Shown: positions 22,190 through 32,769 of the stretch, one piece after another
Layout of the letters: each line of letters begins with the position of its first letter
Numbering within the stretch: the first letter of the stretch is position 1
Source: Apostichopus japonicus
Lineage: Eukaryota > Echinodermata > Holothuroidea > Aspidochirotida > Stichopodidae
NCBI RefSeq assembly: GCF_037975245.1
Contig: NC_092570.1
Span: 10,315,501-10,379,500, forward strand
Length of the DNA: 64,000 nt
Direction: 5' to 3'
Made by a program: the position numbers and the translations under genes
The notes under the pieces: generated by a model
Told to the model about the DNA's origin: nothing
Databases searched by the model: none
The model's input: only the letters and a program-made list of their open reading frames with translations

Positions 22190-22890
22190 CTGTACATCAA
22201 ACATCTTAGGCTCATCAATGAAATTGGCTGGACTCACACACAGACCTTTAGGCCAGTTCCTCTGATCTAACACAAAACGAAGTGAGAAAACAGGAGTTAA
22301 TGGCCTCAAATAACATGCAGCATGTGTACAATGCATTGCACAGTCAGAGACAAGTGGTACTAATTGCAATCTAAGGATGCTAAGGAAGGAATTAACATTA
22401 TCATTAAGGCCTGCATGGAGAAGCCGACATCATATTCCCTAAAGCTTTTGTTCAGCGTTTAAGCATATTTTAACATTTCTTGGATTATAATAGTAACGTC
22501 ACCGGGGGTGTTGGTTTATGTTTTACCAGCGAATGTCAGCGATGATGGTGAAATAAATGGACCACACTCCGGAAGATATATGACGACGAAGACAGATGTA
22601 GTTTTGCCGTTTGAGTTTTCTACGTTTTCAACACTTACACTGCGGCATATAACAATGCTCGGTACAACTATCCACAGAAAGAATGTTCTCGAATGATTTG
22701 GAACTTCTCATGTTGGATTACCCTCGAATCTCCAAGGAGTTACACACCTCAACATTCAAATGAAAAATCAGTGACCCTTACATCTTGAATCTCAAATCTG
22801 GACTGATATGCTATAGGCCCAAGCTGAAACATTATAACCTCTGATCCTCACACATTTTAGCTGAATGAAATGTTCCATTTGTTATAGCTG
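22190..22890. other. Intergenic, nothing recognised
   Basis: Open frames 22097-22369 (minus, partly inside the foldback) and 22508-22696 (plus) have no recognisable features. Confidence 0.4.
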
Positions 22891-24533
22891 TACACTCTAA
22901 AAACGTCCTGGTGAAATAATCCTGGTTACCTCAAAGTGACACCATTGGGGTTAAAATATTAGCAGCCAACCCGTATCCTGGTTAGCCTGATTTGAATTTT
23001 ATCACGCTCTAACTTTTAACTACTTTCCTGGTTGAATTCAGTGACGTAATTGACATGCTAACTTCGCGGGATTTTCGTAACGAGCACAGTGTCGGTCGAA
23101 AGATTTCACATCAGGCCAGAAACCATGGATGAGTTTGTCAAAGAAAAATTAGCAGAATGGAATCTATCATCACTGAATGATATATTTGAAGGTAAAGTTT
23201 GTTTTGATTATTGTGATGCAGAAAGGTTTGACCTATTTTCTTTGAAATACGTGCGATTGTCTTAACAGACGTTCGGTAGGCCAATACTAAAGTGGGCTAA
23301 CACTAAGTTGACTTAGTGAAAGGGCTAGGCCCAACGTTATGACAGGTCTAGCAATGGATAAGCCTACACATTGCTAGCTGTCGAACATGGCTGTGCTTTA
23401 CTTTAGTACCTTAAATTTTGCACAGTCCTGTTCGAAGGCTAATATAATGCAGACAATGCCAAGGCTAGGCCTACATTAAACCAGTTGCCGTGACTTATGC
23501 CGCCCTGTAAATAACTGTCCTAAAAAGGAGCGAACCGCCACTAAAAATGGTAACTCTTGTTTGTTTTGGCAAAATTTGACGACAGAAATTTAGCCTACTG
23601 TAGCAACTACAGTACCATATCACGATTGCAACTCTCTTAAGTTTGTGCATAGGCTACGCATATCCTAACAGTATTAGGCTAGGCCTGCTGATACTAATGG
23701 CTAAGCGTATACTAATGTTAGTCCCCACTGTTAATTGTTACTAAGTTAGGCTAGTACTACAGTATGTGTCAGGCCAATAATAATATAACAACAGGCCTCC
23801 CACTGAACCATTAATCAACCCAGTAATATCCAACATTGCAATTGAGAGGCTTATCCCACAAAAATTGGCCCATTTGCTATGACAACCTAACTTCACAGGT
23901 CCCCTTGTCCCTTAAAAGAAAGTACACATTTTTTTTGTCATTCTCTCTTGACTAAATATGTGTTGTGTTAAGATATACGGATGAATGAAAGGTGGATAGG
24001 TGGGTGGAACATTGAACAGAACTTCTTCCTAGGCTTCATATATCTTGTACAACCCATGTATGAAGGTGTTGCATTTTCTCTCTTCCTCTCTTTTTAAGAT
24101 TGAGATGGATTTCGCAGAATTAATCCTAATGTTGCAGATAACATTTTCATGCAGTGGACCTTGCCCTTCGTTGAAAAGGTTTTGCAGATCTGCAGAGAAA
24201 GTGGCAATCATATCTCAACGTCAAATCAAACAGGCTTGATTCTGGTATGTACATATTGCTATCATAACATATTTCAACAAGATATCATGCAATTGCATTG
24301 ATAGTTTGATTGCTTTTAGTTGTTTATGTAATATACTTTCAGAGAGAAGTTCAAATTGGAGCTTCAAGATTTTATAATATAACAAACAGCAGTAATGTAG
24401 TCAAAACCAGTAGATCCAAGTTGATATTGATGCACACATTGTACACCAAAGGACAACTATTGTTAATCAATGTATTAAAGTAGTAATCACTGTGAAGATG
24501 ATGCATGAAGTCACTTTATGACTCTGAACAATA

Positions 24534-24565
24534 CGGGTTAACATATGCCAAAATATGTTAACCCG
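24534..24565. repeat. Hairpin, 13 bp perfect arms
   Basis: CGGGTTAACATAT and ATATGTTAACCCG separated by six bases, within the 4.8 kb element. Confidence 0.85.
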
Positions 24566-24692
24566 CATGTTTCCCAAAATTATGTTAATATTCCTTCTGC
24601 TATATGACATCTTAATCCTGTGTTGGGAAACTAGACACAGGTCTATTTACATATATATGTTTGTACACATGTGTGTAGATGTGTTTTGGCAG

Positions 24693-24718
24693 GCTGCAAC
24701 ATACATGTATGTTGCAGC
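24693..24718. repeat. 26 bp perfect palindrome
   Basis: Each half is GCTGCAACATACA against TGTATGTTGCAGC, with no loop. It lies in an intron of the passenger gene within the 4.8 kb element. Confidence 0.9.
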
Positions 24719-25179
24719 GTTCAAACATTAACTAATGGTGTTTGCAGCTGACAGAAAGGTAAAAAATGCACAAGCTGAAGTTTGCGTTGTGTGATAAGCA
24801 AAACGGAGTCAACATTATTTAAAACTGAAGTAGTTATTCAAAGATTGGTTTCTGCATTTTCTGTATTTTTCAGATGAAAATAAGAGTAACATTGGATTTA
24901 TATTGTTGCCCTGCATTTTACCATCTGGGAGAAATGGGAAGAAGAGGTGCAGCATTGATGATGCGATGAAATCCTTTGTGGATCTTCAACCTGTAAGTTA
25001 TTATGGCTTCTACAGTAACACTCAAGTTGTCACAAATCAATGAAACAGTTGTTATTTGTAACAATTGACATGCAGACTGATGAGTTTGTAGTGAAACACA
25101 CTATCAGCTGTGAAAATTGCAGTGACTATGCAGTATCTTCGACCAATTGGGTCTTTGCAACCAGTCTTTCATGATGCTC

Positions 25180-25275
25180 TTTTACGCTGTAAAATGTTTT
25201 TTTTTTTCTTATAGTATATACTGGCAGTTTTACGCTGTAAAATGTTTTTTTCTTTTTTCTTATAGTACTGGCAGT
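25180..25275 (+). repeat. Tandem duplication containing splice-acceptor-like tracts
   Basis: TTTTACGCTGTAAAATGTTT with a T-run and CTTATAGTA...CTGGCAG occurs twice in succession. Each copy holds a pyrimidine tract ending in TATAG. It is located in the last intron of the passenger gene. Confidence 0.75.
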
Positions 25276-27711
25276 AGTGGGAACTGGTAAAGTGGGGAGC
25301 TTCCCTTGTTTAAAGTTGTAAACGAACTCTCCTAATGGACTTATTTTCCAAGTTTTTTTATTGTTTTAAAGGATAAAAAAGGAACTTCCAAAAATAAGGC
25401 TACAACAGACAAGGTTGCATGTCTGTTTATAGACATGACTAGTTACTTTTTTTAAAAAGATGACTGAATGTCTTGTGAGGTAAATTTCTTCCAGGGTGGT
25501 TAAAGACTTTAAAATTTTGCCCGAAGGTGACCATATTTGAATATCTGGCATATTTGGGGCCAAATGCAGCATACCTTCAAACTTTTCAAAGTGTTCTTTT
25601 CCAGGAAGTGTGTATTTAAATCTGCTTTTTTTCTGTTTTTTGAAGGTTGGCACCAACATGCCCAAATACTTGGAGGAAGTTGACAACCACCAGCCTTTTG
25701 TCTTAATAATGGCTAATCGGGATGCTGCCCATTAAATTTTTGTTGTGGCGGATGGGCATGGATTAGAGCAGCAGACCCTACTACAAGCTCTTGATGTTTG
25801 CTTCAAGTTGTTATATGTATTAGACCTTCACTATCCGTGGCAATTTGTGGTCACATGGGAGTTTGTCCAGAAGGTTCTATACGGACTGGACACTAAAGTC
25901 AAATCGAAAACATCACCTGCCGTGATTGCAATGAGGGCTGCATTGAAAGCAGGAATGGATGACTGATGCCAGAAGCTTGAAACATCATCACTTATCTCCA
26001 ACTATTGTTCATTCTTTTTTATTGTAATGGTTTGTGACATGTGGAAACTTGCCATGGATATCATTCGTTTGTTATAACGTTTCTTCCTATCTACAGTACC
26101 ATAGTTGGCCTATCTTTGTCAACATTTGTAGCAATTCTTCCAACCAGTCTCCAAGAGGAATCTACAGTCATACATACAGGTTTTTAAGTTTTCAATACAT
26201 CGTAAAGTTGCTTTTAATTTGTGTGTACTTATCTGTCAAAGACCAGAACTATGCATTCAGTTAGTATTCATTGTTCAACCTTAGGGACAGGTCAGTCCAT
26301 CAAGTTTCTCCTCTAGTCCTTTATAATACTTTTTGTTTTACATAGACAAGACTTTTCAGTTCATGAACAATTTCTTAACACTTTTATTTTCACTCATAGC
26401 ATGATAAATCAAAATTAGTTGTATATTTTAAACTTCATAGACATGGTATTGCTGTTCATGGAATCAAGGGTCATTTGACAAACTGAAACCGTTATGAATA
26501 GTTCGATCTATGATTAAATCATACTGAAATCGAAACTTGTTTGAAGTACATAATTTTCATTTTTCCATGTCAAAAAGAAACAAAGGTCAACATCTGACAT
26601 CCTTGTAGCACAAAAATTACATGTGATGCTAAATTCATGTATGGTTCATCATAGTATAAGAAACCTACGTTGTATTTGATTGCTCTCTATGGGTTTTGAA
26701 TAATAATGACTAAACCTTTTCAGCAGTTCAAAAGATTTCCCTATTCAACTCCTGCTGGAATATTTTAAGAAAAGATGACTAAAGGCGGTAGTACAACATT
26801 ATTTTCCTTAAAAGTTTTAAAAGTAATTAATTGTAGTTATATGCTTACTTTAAACTTCAAATCTTTCACCATGTGTGCTATCCATGTTTTTTGTAGTAAT
26901 TTTAGCTGTATTTTTTTAGTAGTAATAGCTGTACTTTAAGTATGTGAAACACTTGCCATAATGTTGTTTTAAAGTTTACATGTTTACTTATTAATATGAT
27001 GCAAACACTAGTAGAAGTTTTACCTTCTTTATATCCGTCCATTATTCCTCTCATTCTTCGAATGCATTTGCCTGATTATACTATGTATATATTTACACCA
27101 CTTGCCATCAAACATTCTCTTACGTTTACATTCATGTTTTACTATTTGTTTATTGAAGATTTACTAAAGATGTTTTCAAATAGATAGTTACACCCTCTAC
27201 TTTTTGTACTTGTTTAAATTTTGTACACGTATTTACTTGTTGGCGTTTCAGTTTGTTGTTCCGAATATGTTCTACGCCACATTACAATGCTTTTGTTATG
27301 CATTATCCAGGGAAGTCTATAGGCTGTGTTTTGTCCTGGGCCTAGGTTATTTGATAAAGAGGTGGGTTTACAATCTGACAATGATGTCTCATAAAATAAT
27401 GAATAAAACCCTGATTATGCTATGGATAAAGAACCAGGTAATTTGTTAAACCTCTGACATTTTTCCTGGTTACAAACTGACCATTGTCCCTGGTCACTAA
27501 CTGACCATTATTCCTGGTCACAAACTGACCATTAATCCTGGTCACAAATTAACCAGGATCTTGGTGAAGCTTATTTGACCAGGATTTCCTGGTCAAGTTG
27601 ACCAGGATTGTGTAGGTGGCATATTGACCCGGAACCTGGTAACATTTTGACCCCATCCTGGTGTATTTTAACCAGGGCTTTTTTAGAGTGTACTATTCAA
27701 AAACGTTAGCC

Positions 27712-27830
27712 CAAGTTAGCTGTACAAACTGCCATATGTCAGCCTGTGCTAAATCACATTTGCTAGCATGTACAAAGTTTCATATGTTAGCATGTACAAA
27801 ATTCCATATGTTAGCAGGGACAAACAGTGA
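27712..27830 (+). repeat. ~24 bp tandem repeat, 4-5 copies
   Basis: Units of the form GTTAGCATGTACAAAATTCC + ATAT recur with drift, starting 20 bases beyond the right end of the 4.8 kb element. The 24 bp period keeps a frame open (27661-27885), but nothing supports coding. Confidence 0.75.
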
Positions 27831-27869
27831 GCAATGTTATATGGCCAGCCATTTTAACATTTACCCCAT

Positions 27870-28415
27870 AATTTTACTTAAGTGAAAGGCATTCTACTTT
27901 AAGTGAAGTTAAATTCCACTTAAGTGAAGTTGTATTTCACTTACGTAAAATTGAATTGTACTTAAGTCAAAATGTATTCTAATTAAGTGAAATAGAAGGC
28001 TTAGCCAATATTTCTCCAATTGGCATTCACTTAAGGAAAATACAAATTCACTTAGGTGAATATGAATTTCTGTTTAAGTAAAATGCATTTCACTTAAGTA
28101 CAATTAAGGGGTAAAAGTTAATATTATGCTTAAGTCGAATTAAATTCTACTTAAGTAGAACTCAATTCTACTAAGTAAAATAGGCCATATAGTTTACTTC
28201 AGGAAATGCAATTTCACTGAAGTAGAATTCTATTCTACTTAATTGAAAATTATATTCCATTTAAGTGGAATACAATTCTACTTAAGTAAAATTGCATTCC
28301 ACTTGTGTAAAATAGAACAGTTGTATTCTACTTAAGTGGAAGTCTATTTCATTTAAGTTTGATTGAATTCGACTTAAGGAGAATATATTACGTTTAAGTA
28401 GAATTCTTACACTAA
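27870..28415. repeat. Degenerate array of CTTAAG palindromes
   Basis: About two dozen loosely repeated motifs of the form CACTTAAGTGAAAT or TACTTAAGTAGAAT, spaced roughly 20-22 bases apart for over 500 bp. Each motif is itself palindromic around CTTAAG, and the linkers are A/T-rich (ATTGAATTC, GTATTCTA). The units are too diverged for a simple satellite but clearly share one motif. Confidence 0.8.
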
Positions 28416-28419
28416 TTTT

Positions 28420-29476
28420 CATTGGATTATTCAATGCACTATCAAAGTTCTGCCTAAAGTCTCTCGATATCCGAAGTAACAACTTCAAATTCGTCTCCTA
28501 AGCATGGTTTTATTTGACCATTTCTTTCCTTTAGGGATGAGATTTTGTAGCCAGTTGGTAATTAGAGAGTTTGTTGGTTATCTCAGTTGGAATAACAACG
28601 ATTGCTATGGAAAAAGAGAAAGAGTAAAAACTGTCAGTGATGTTGTATGTGAGTGTTTGTGTTTCTGTCACATCTGCCAGTGTTTGTCAAAGACTTCTTA
28701 AACGGGGGCTGCCCTATTTTTTCAAACTTAATTAATACTGTATTGCCTCAAAGTGGACACTTCTCGAAGACCTTCATGCAAAAGGTTGTATCTCGGAGGT
28801 CAAAGTACAAATAATGTGAAAACAATTCTTCTTGCAACTGTCGGGTCAACATTGAATTGACTTACAACCTTCACATGTAAATTGGTTATGCCAAAGTACC
28901 ATGTGGTTACCTTAGTTACCGAGGTCAAAAGTCAGGGGTGTAATTTTCGGCCTTTTATTTATCACTCACAATGACTTACTTGTTATAACACTCGACCGAC
29001 ACTTTTCATTTTTTTTTGGGTAGGAAGGTATCTTGTGATAAGGACTAATACCATGGAGTCATTCAGAACGAACGGTCAGAGGTGTAAGAAAGAATGACGC
29101 AACAATTGAATATTGCTATGTAAATAAGGATACGTGAAACCTTCACGCAATAATCTACTATCGAAATTAAGGTCAAAGGGGTAAAAGTACAAATGCTCAG
29201 TGCGGAGTTCATGAACGAATGGTGTGGATTTTAAATATTTTATTATGTATTCCATAATTCATTGTACCTGAAAGGTGTTTGATCTTACTAGGTATATGTT
29301 AGGCCCAATGCCTCAACTTAACGGTGATACGAATAGAAAAAAATGCACTTGAGATTGACAATTTGAGTATTTTCAGTTGCACAAAAACGTTGGGATGTCT
29401 CCATCCGTGACACGTCACCATTTTCCTAGAACCACACAGTGACATATGACCAATGTATGTTATTGAACTAATTCCA
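28420..29476. repeat. Dispersed-repeat-like intergenic sequence
   Basis: 28510-29200 contains phrases that recur elsewhere in the window (GGGTAGGAAGGT, GGTCAGAGGTG, TATCTCAG or TATCTCGG). Compare 33290-33600 and 33845-33930. Non-coding; no ends defined. Confidence 0.45.
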
Positions 29477-29484
29477 AGTATATG

Positions 29485-29871
29485 CATATGCGTAGGAGCC
29501 CAGTTTTGATTGGGGGGGGGGGGGGGGCTGTAACGACTTGCCTGAAAAATATAACCACAATCTTTCGCGCTCGTTCAACATCTTAATCTACATATCATAT
29601 AGGCATGCATCGGTTATTGCATCGCATGCAAATTACATACAATCATATGCCGTGTTATTACCGTTCCATATCGGTTAGACGTTTTCGGGAAGTCGTTACA
29701 ATAATAATGATAATAATATAAGTTTAACCATTGAAAAACACATTGCAATTTATTTTTCTTCCAGTAGGTGCCGGAAATTTCTCCTCATATTGCCCGAATT
29801 TTCACAAAAATATTTGCTTGAGGGGGGGGGGGGGGACTGCAGGATCCAACCCCCGCCTCCTACGCCTATTA
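29485..29871 (+). mobile_element. hAT-like MITE with poly-G inner ends
   Basis: GCGTAGGAGCCC near the left end and GCCTCCTACGCC near the right are inverted. The flanks AGTATATG (29477-29484) and ATTATATG (29872-29879) match at 7 of 8 positions. Long G-runs lie just inside each end (17 and 14 bases). Non-coding interior. Confidence 0.68.
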
Positions 29872-29879
29872 ATTATATG

Positions 29880-31502
29880 ATTAACGCAACTGTTGGATAA
29901 AGCCTCCATTCATATTCTTAACCCTGCATGTTGACAAATGCAATGCTGAGAGTGGTTAAGGTGTAACGGAATCGTTGCAGTTGAAGGAACCCCGATTTTG
30001 CTGGTTCTTTCTTGCAACCCATTGAGGTTATCGACAAATCAATACAGCAAAATGTTACAGCATGGGTAGCGTCGGGTGGAGGTTACAGAACACGGATCTT
30101 GTCCTGGATTGATGGCAATGCTAGGCTACGAGACCTTCAAATTATTACTCCAAATTAAATATTAAACTGAAAGTTCCAGAAATGATTTTCTGGTGAGTCA
30201 TTCTCTTCCGTCAAATTAATGTTGAATCAAAAATGGTAAAATAAGTTGAAGAACATGTAGAGAAAAGTAAAGTTCGATAAATTACAGATCAGGCATGGGA
30301 ATGCCATTTTCATGAGATCTTTCTCATTCGAATACAAATCTATATCTGTCAAGCGTGGACAATGGGCTACAACTCGACCTAGATAACTGGAGGAGACTAG
30401 CATGGTGTGTTGTCTGCAAACTGCTGAGTGGTTGAAATAAACACACCTCTAAATATGTTAAGGTTAATAAGCACAGTGCTCTACTAAGAGCCAATTTCAA
30501 GTGAAACCAATCACTGGAGTTTTCAATGGAAGCTTTGCCTACACGCGTGTCTAATACCTTCGTCTAAAACTTTGATGTTCTGGAAGGGTTAAGTTTAGAT
30601 CATGTTAAATATAATTTAATCTTAACTTGTTATTTGTAATCGAGCGTGACTGGAGTACACATCTTCCAGTAATGCATTAAAGTCTTTGGACTTTCTCCAT
30701 GCATGGTTACTCTAGGGAAATTAAAGAAGCATACATAATAGATATATTCCACGCTACTGCTTGTTTGGCACTAAACGCCCAATTTGCCGACATTTCTTAG
30801 AGTGTTCATCCTCCAAAAAATGAATATTTGTATGATACTAAACAAAGGAAGATATTCCCACACCCCCTAATTTTTCACAACTTAAAATTATTGACACTAT
30901 ACGATATTAACCGCATGCAAATTGGTTGCTTTGTGCACAACCTGGCTTTTTTCCCCAGATACTCCTTGTATTTTAAAAGACCTCTTCTTATTCCGTAGTA
31001 GCACTCGTTGTTATCCAGCCAGTTCATCCCTAAATATGTCAAGATCCCTTTATCTTTTCAACCTTTCCAACCACAATATTACATATACCGGAGCAAAAGT
31101 TTAGAAGAGCCTTCTTGATGATTTAAAACTCCCTTTAGGTTGCAAATCCACCTTTTTGTTGTGTTCATCTATTCTTCTTACTTTGGTTTGTGTTTTGATA
31201 ATTATACCTTACATAATTCTTTTATGTACTGGAGGGCCTGCGTTTACAAGCTTTGTATAGCTTTCTATGGGTTCCTCCAAAACTCGTTCACTTTGTTATT
31301 TTGTAGTTGATTACAAGTTTGTTACAACACAATTAGTTTAAATAAATGTAACGAAATCAAAATTTTGCTATCACATGCAAAAAGCAAATTGGAATACTGA
31401 CATAGTTATTAACTTGTACTAAAGCTATTTAACTGTGTTATCTTGGAGTACTTAGTAAATGAAAGCCAGAGAATTATCAACATATTTACCTCCAAAACAG
31501 CA
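29880..31502. other. Intergenic, nothing recognised
   Basis: AT-rich with no supported gene, structure or recognised repeat. The open frame at 30922-31104 is unremarkable. Confidence 0.4.
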
Positions 31503-31510
31503 TGCATGAT

Positions 31511-32758
31511 CAGGGGCGGCGATCTGTTTCAAATATTGGGGGGGACATTTGCTTGGATGCAGGCGAATTACTATCAAAGCGGAGCGCCACCATTGGTTGG
31601 CGCGCAGCGTACAAGAAAATTTCTGGTTTTGATAGCCCCCCAGATCACCGGAAATGGCACTTCTCGGGCTTGAAAATGACTAACCAGATGTAAACTTTTG
31701 CCTGAGAACCAAGTTTTTCCTAATATGTTTTTTTTTTCATTCATAACCTTTTTTCAAGATTGTCACCAGTCACACATCATGTTCGACCTCATTGCATCTC
31801 CTGTGGATCATTGCTTTTGTAGGTAATTCTACGTAACGCCCCACAATACCCGTCAGCCTCACTTTTCAAGGTTTTAAGCACATTATTTTTTAGAATTTGA
31901 ATAATAAATTCACTTCAAAACATACCCATAATGTTGCACAAAATTTCATCTATGGACAACCAATATAGAAAACCCCCCCTCAACCCCTAACAGACCGGTC
32001 AAAATTGCACGAGTAGAGGGAAGTATGATAAAGAATGTTGGTCAAGGAATTTTCGAAAATTCAGACACAGTTAAATTATTGGTGTACAAATATTAAAACC
32101 TCTTATAACGGCTACTATAAAACTTCGATATCATAGAAAATACCCAAAAAATATGCTCGAGGGGGAGGGCGGTCTCCACCCTTCACCCCCCCCCCTCCCT
32201 TGGCTACGCACCTGCGGTTAGAAATCTTGTAGGAAACAGGCCAAATGGAAACCCAGTGAACTCATATCGATGTGGATCATGATGATTGTACGTACTTACA
32301 CTCATACACAAGATGCAAACCAAATTTCATTACGGATGCGGTCCGTCTAGCTATTCATTTCGAGAAAAAAAAGTAAAAACTACTTTCGGTCATATATAGT
32401 AACAAATTGTGACACGGTTAGACAGGCGCCTTGCGAGGAATTTGCCAAGGGAGGGGCAAAGCTTGTACCCAGACTTTCTAAGCGTAGCGCCACCATAAGT
32501 TGGCGCGAAGCGCAAAAGAAAATTTTGGCCGAAAATGTCTCCCAGATCGCTGGAAATGGCACTTCCCAGGCCTTGTTAGTTGCATCTAAGCATTTTCTAT
32601 TTTGAAATTACTAGCGATATCATAAAAAAATACAAAACATATGCTTAAAAAAAACTATGCCACCAAATATTGGGGGGGATATTAGATACTATATCCCCCC
32701 CACCAAAAATATTGGGGGGGACATGTCCCCCCCGTCCCCCCCATGATCGCCGCCCATG
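31511..32758 (+). mobile_element. Composite hAT-like element with two cores
   Basis: Begins CAGGGGCGGCGATC and ends GATCGCCGCCCATG, with perfect 8 bp flanking repeats TGCATGAT (31503-31510 and 32759-32766). It holds two copies of the shared hairpin core (31576-31682 and 32478-32572). The first half closely matches 4181-4856, including the block near CACACATCATGTTCGACCTC. Internal CTTGGCTACGCACCTG (ending ~32217) and CAGGCGCCTTGCGAGG (~32424) look like ends of nested copies. No transposase. Confidence 0.85.
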
Positions 32759-32769
32759 TGCATGATTAT

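Larger units (their letters stand above)
23125..25966 (+). pseudogene. SAM-associated multicopy-family gene, nonsense-damaged
   Basis: Exons 23125-23191, 24188-24244, 24874-24992 and 25646-25966 have GT/AG borders and compatible phases. Exon 1 encodes MDEFVKEKLAEWNLSSLNDI, which resembles the start of a SAM domain; the rest of the SAM was not found, so an exon may be missing. The later exons encode LQRKWQSYLNVKSNRLDS, then GFILLPCILPSGRNGKKR, DAMKSFVDLQPVGTNMPKYL, and LLQALDVCFKLLYVLDLHYP followed by WEFVQKVLYGLD. From memory this matches the C-terminal half of multicopy uncharacterised proteins annotated as SAMD3-like in fish and invertebrates; not verified. An in-frame TAA at 25733-25735 interrupts the last exon, and the frame continues cleanly after it to TGA at 25964. 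The gene lies wholly inside the 22893-27690 element. Confidence 0.6.
22893..27690 (+). mobile_element. 4.8 kb CACTA-like transposon carrying a passenger gene
   Basis: The ends are inverted: CACTCTAAAAACGTCCTGG at 22893 and CCAGGGCTTTTTTAGAGTG ending at 27690, with TA on both flanks (22891-22892 and 27691-27692). Both subterminal zones are loaded with CCTGGT or ACCAGG motifs. There are at least four on the left (22906-23035) and about a dozen on the right (27430-27675), where ~27 bp units (TTCCTGGTCACAAACTGACC) recur. CACT-type ends with clustered subterminal repeats are characteristic of the CACTA/Mirage/Chapaev superfamily, and a TA duplication suits Mirage-like members. No transposase was found. 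The only coding content is the spliced SAM-associated gene at 23125-25966, so the unit is either non-autonomous with a captured gene or of an unrecognised type. Confidence 0.62.

Noticed and set aside
24045-24239. Plus-strand open frame (IEMDFAELILMLQ) as the missing SAM exon
   Set aside because: It is out of phase with exon 1 and runs into a stop before the donor; the adjacent frame (LQRKWQSYL) joins correctly on both sides.
25366-25686. Minus-strand 106-codon open frame
   Set aside because: It is antisense to intron and exon of the passenger gene, with no recognisable domain.
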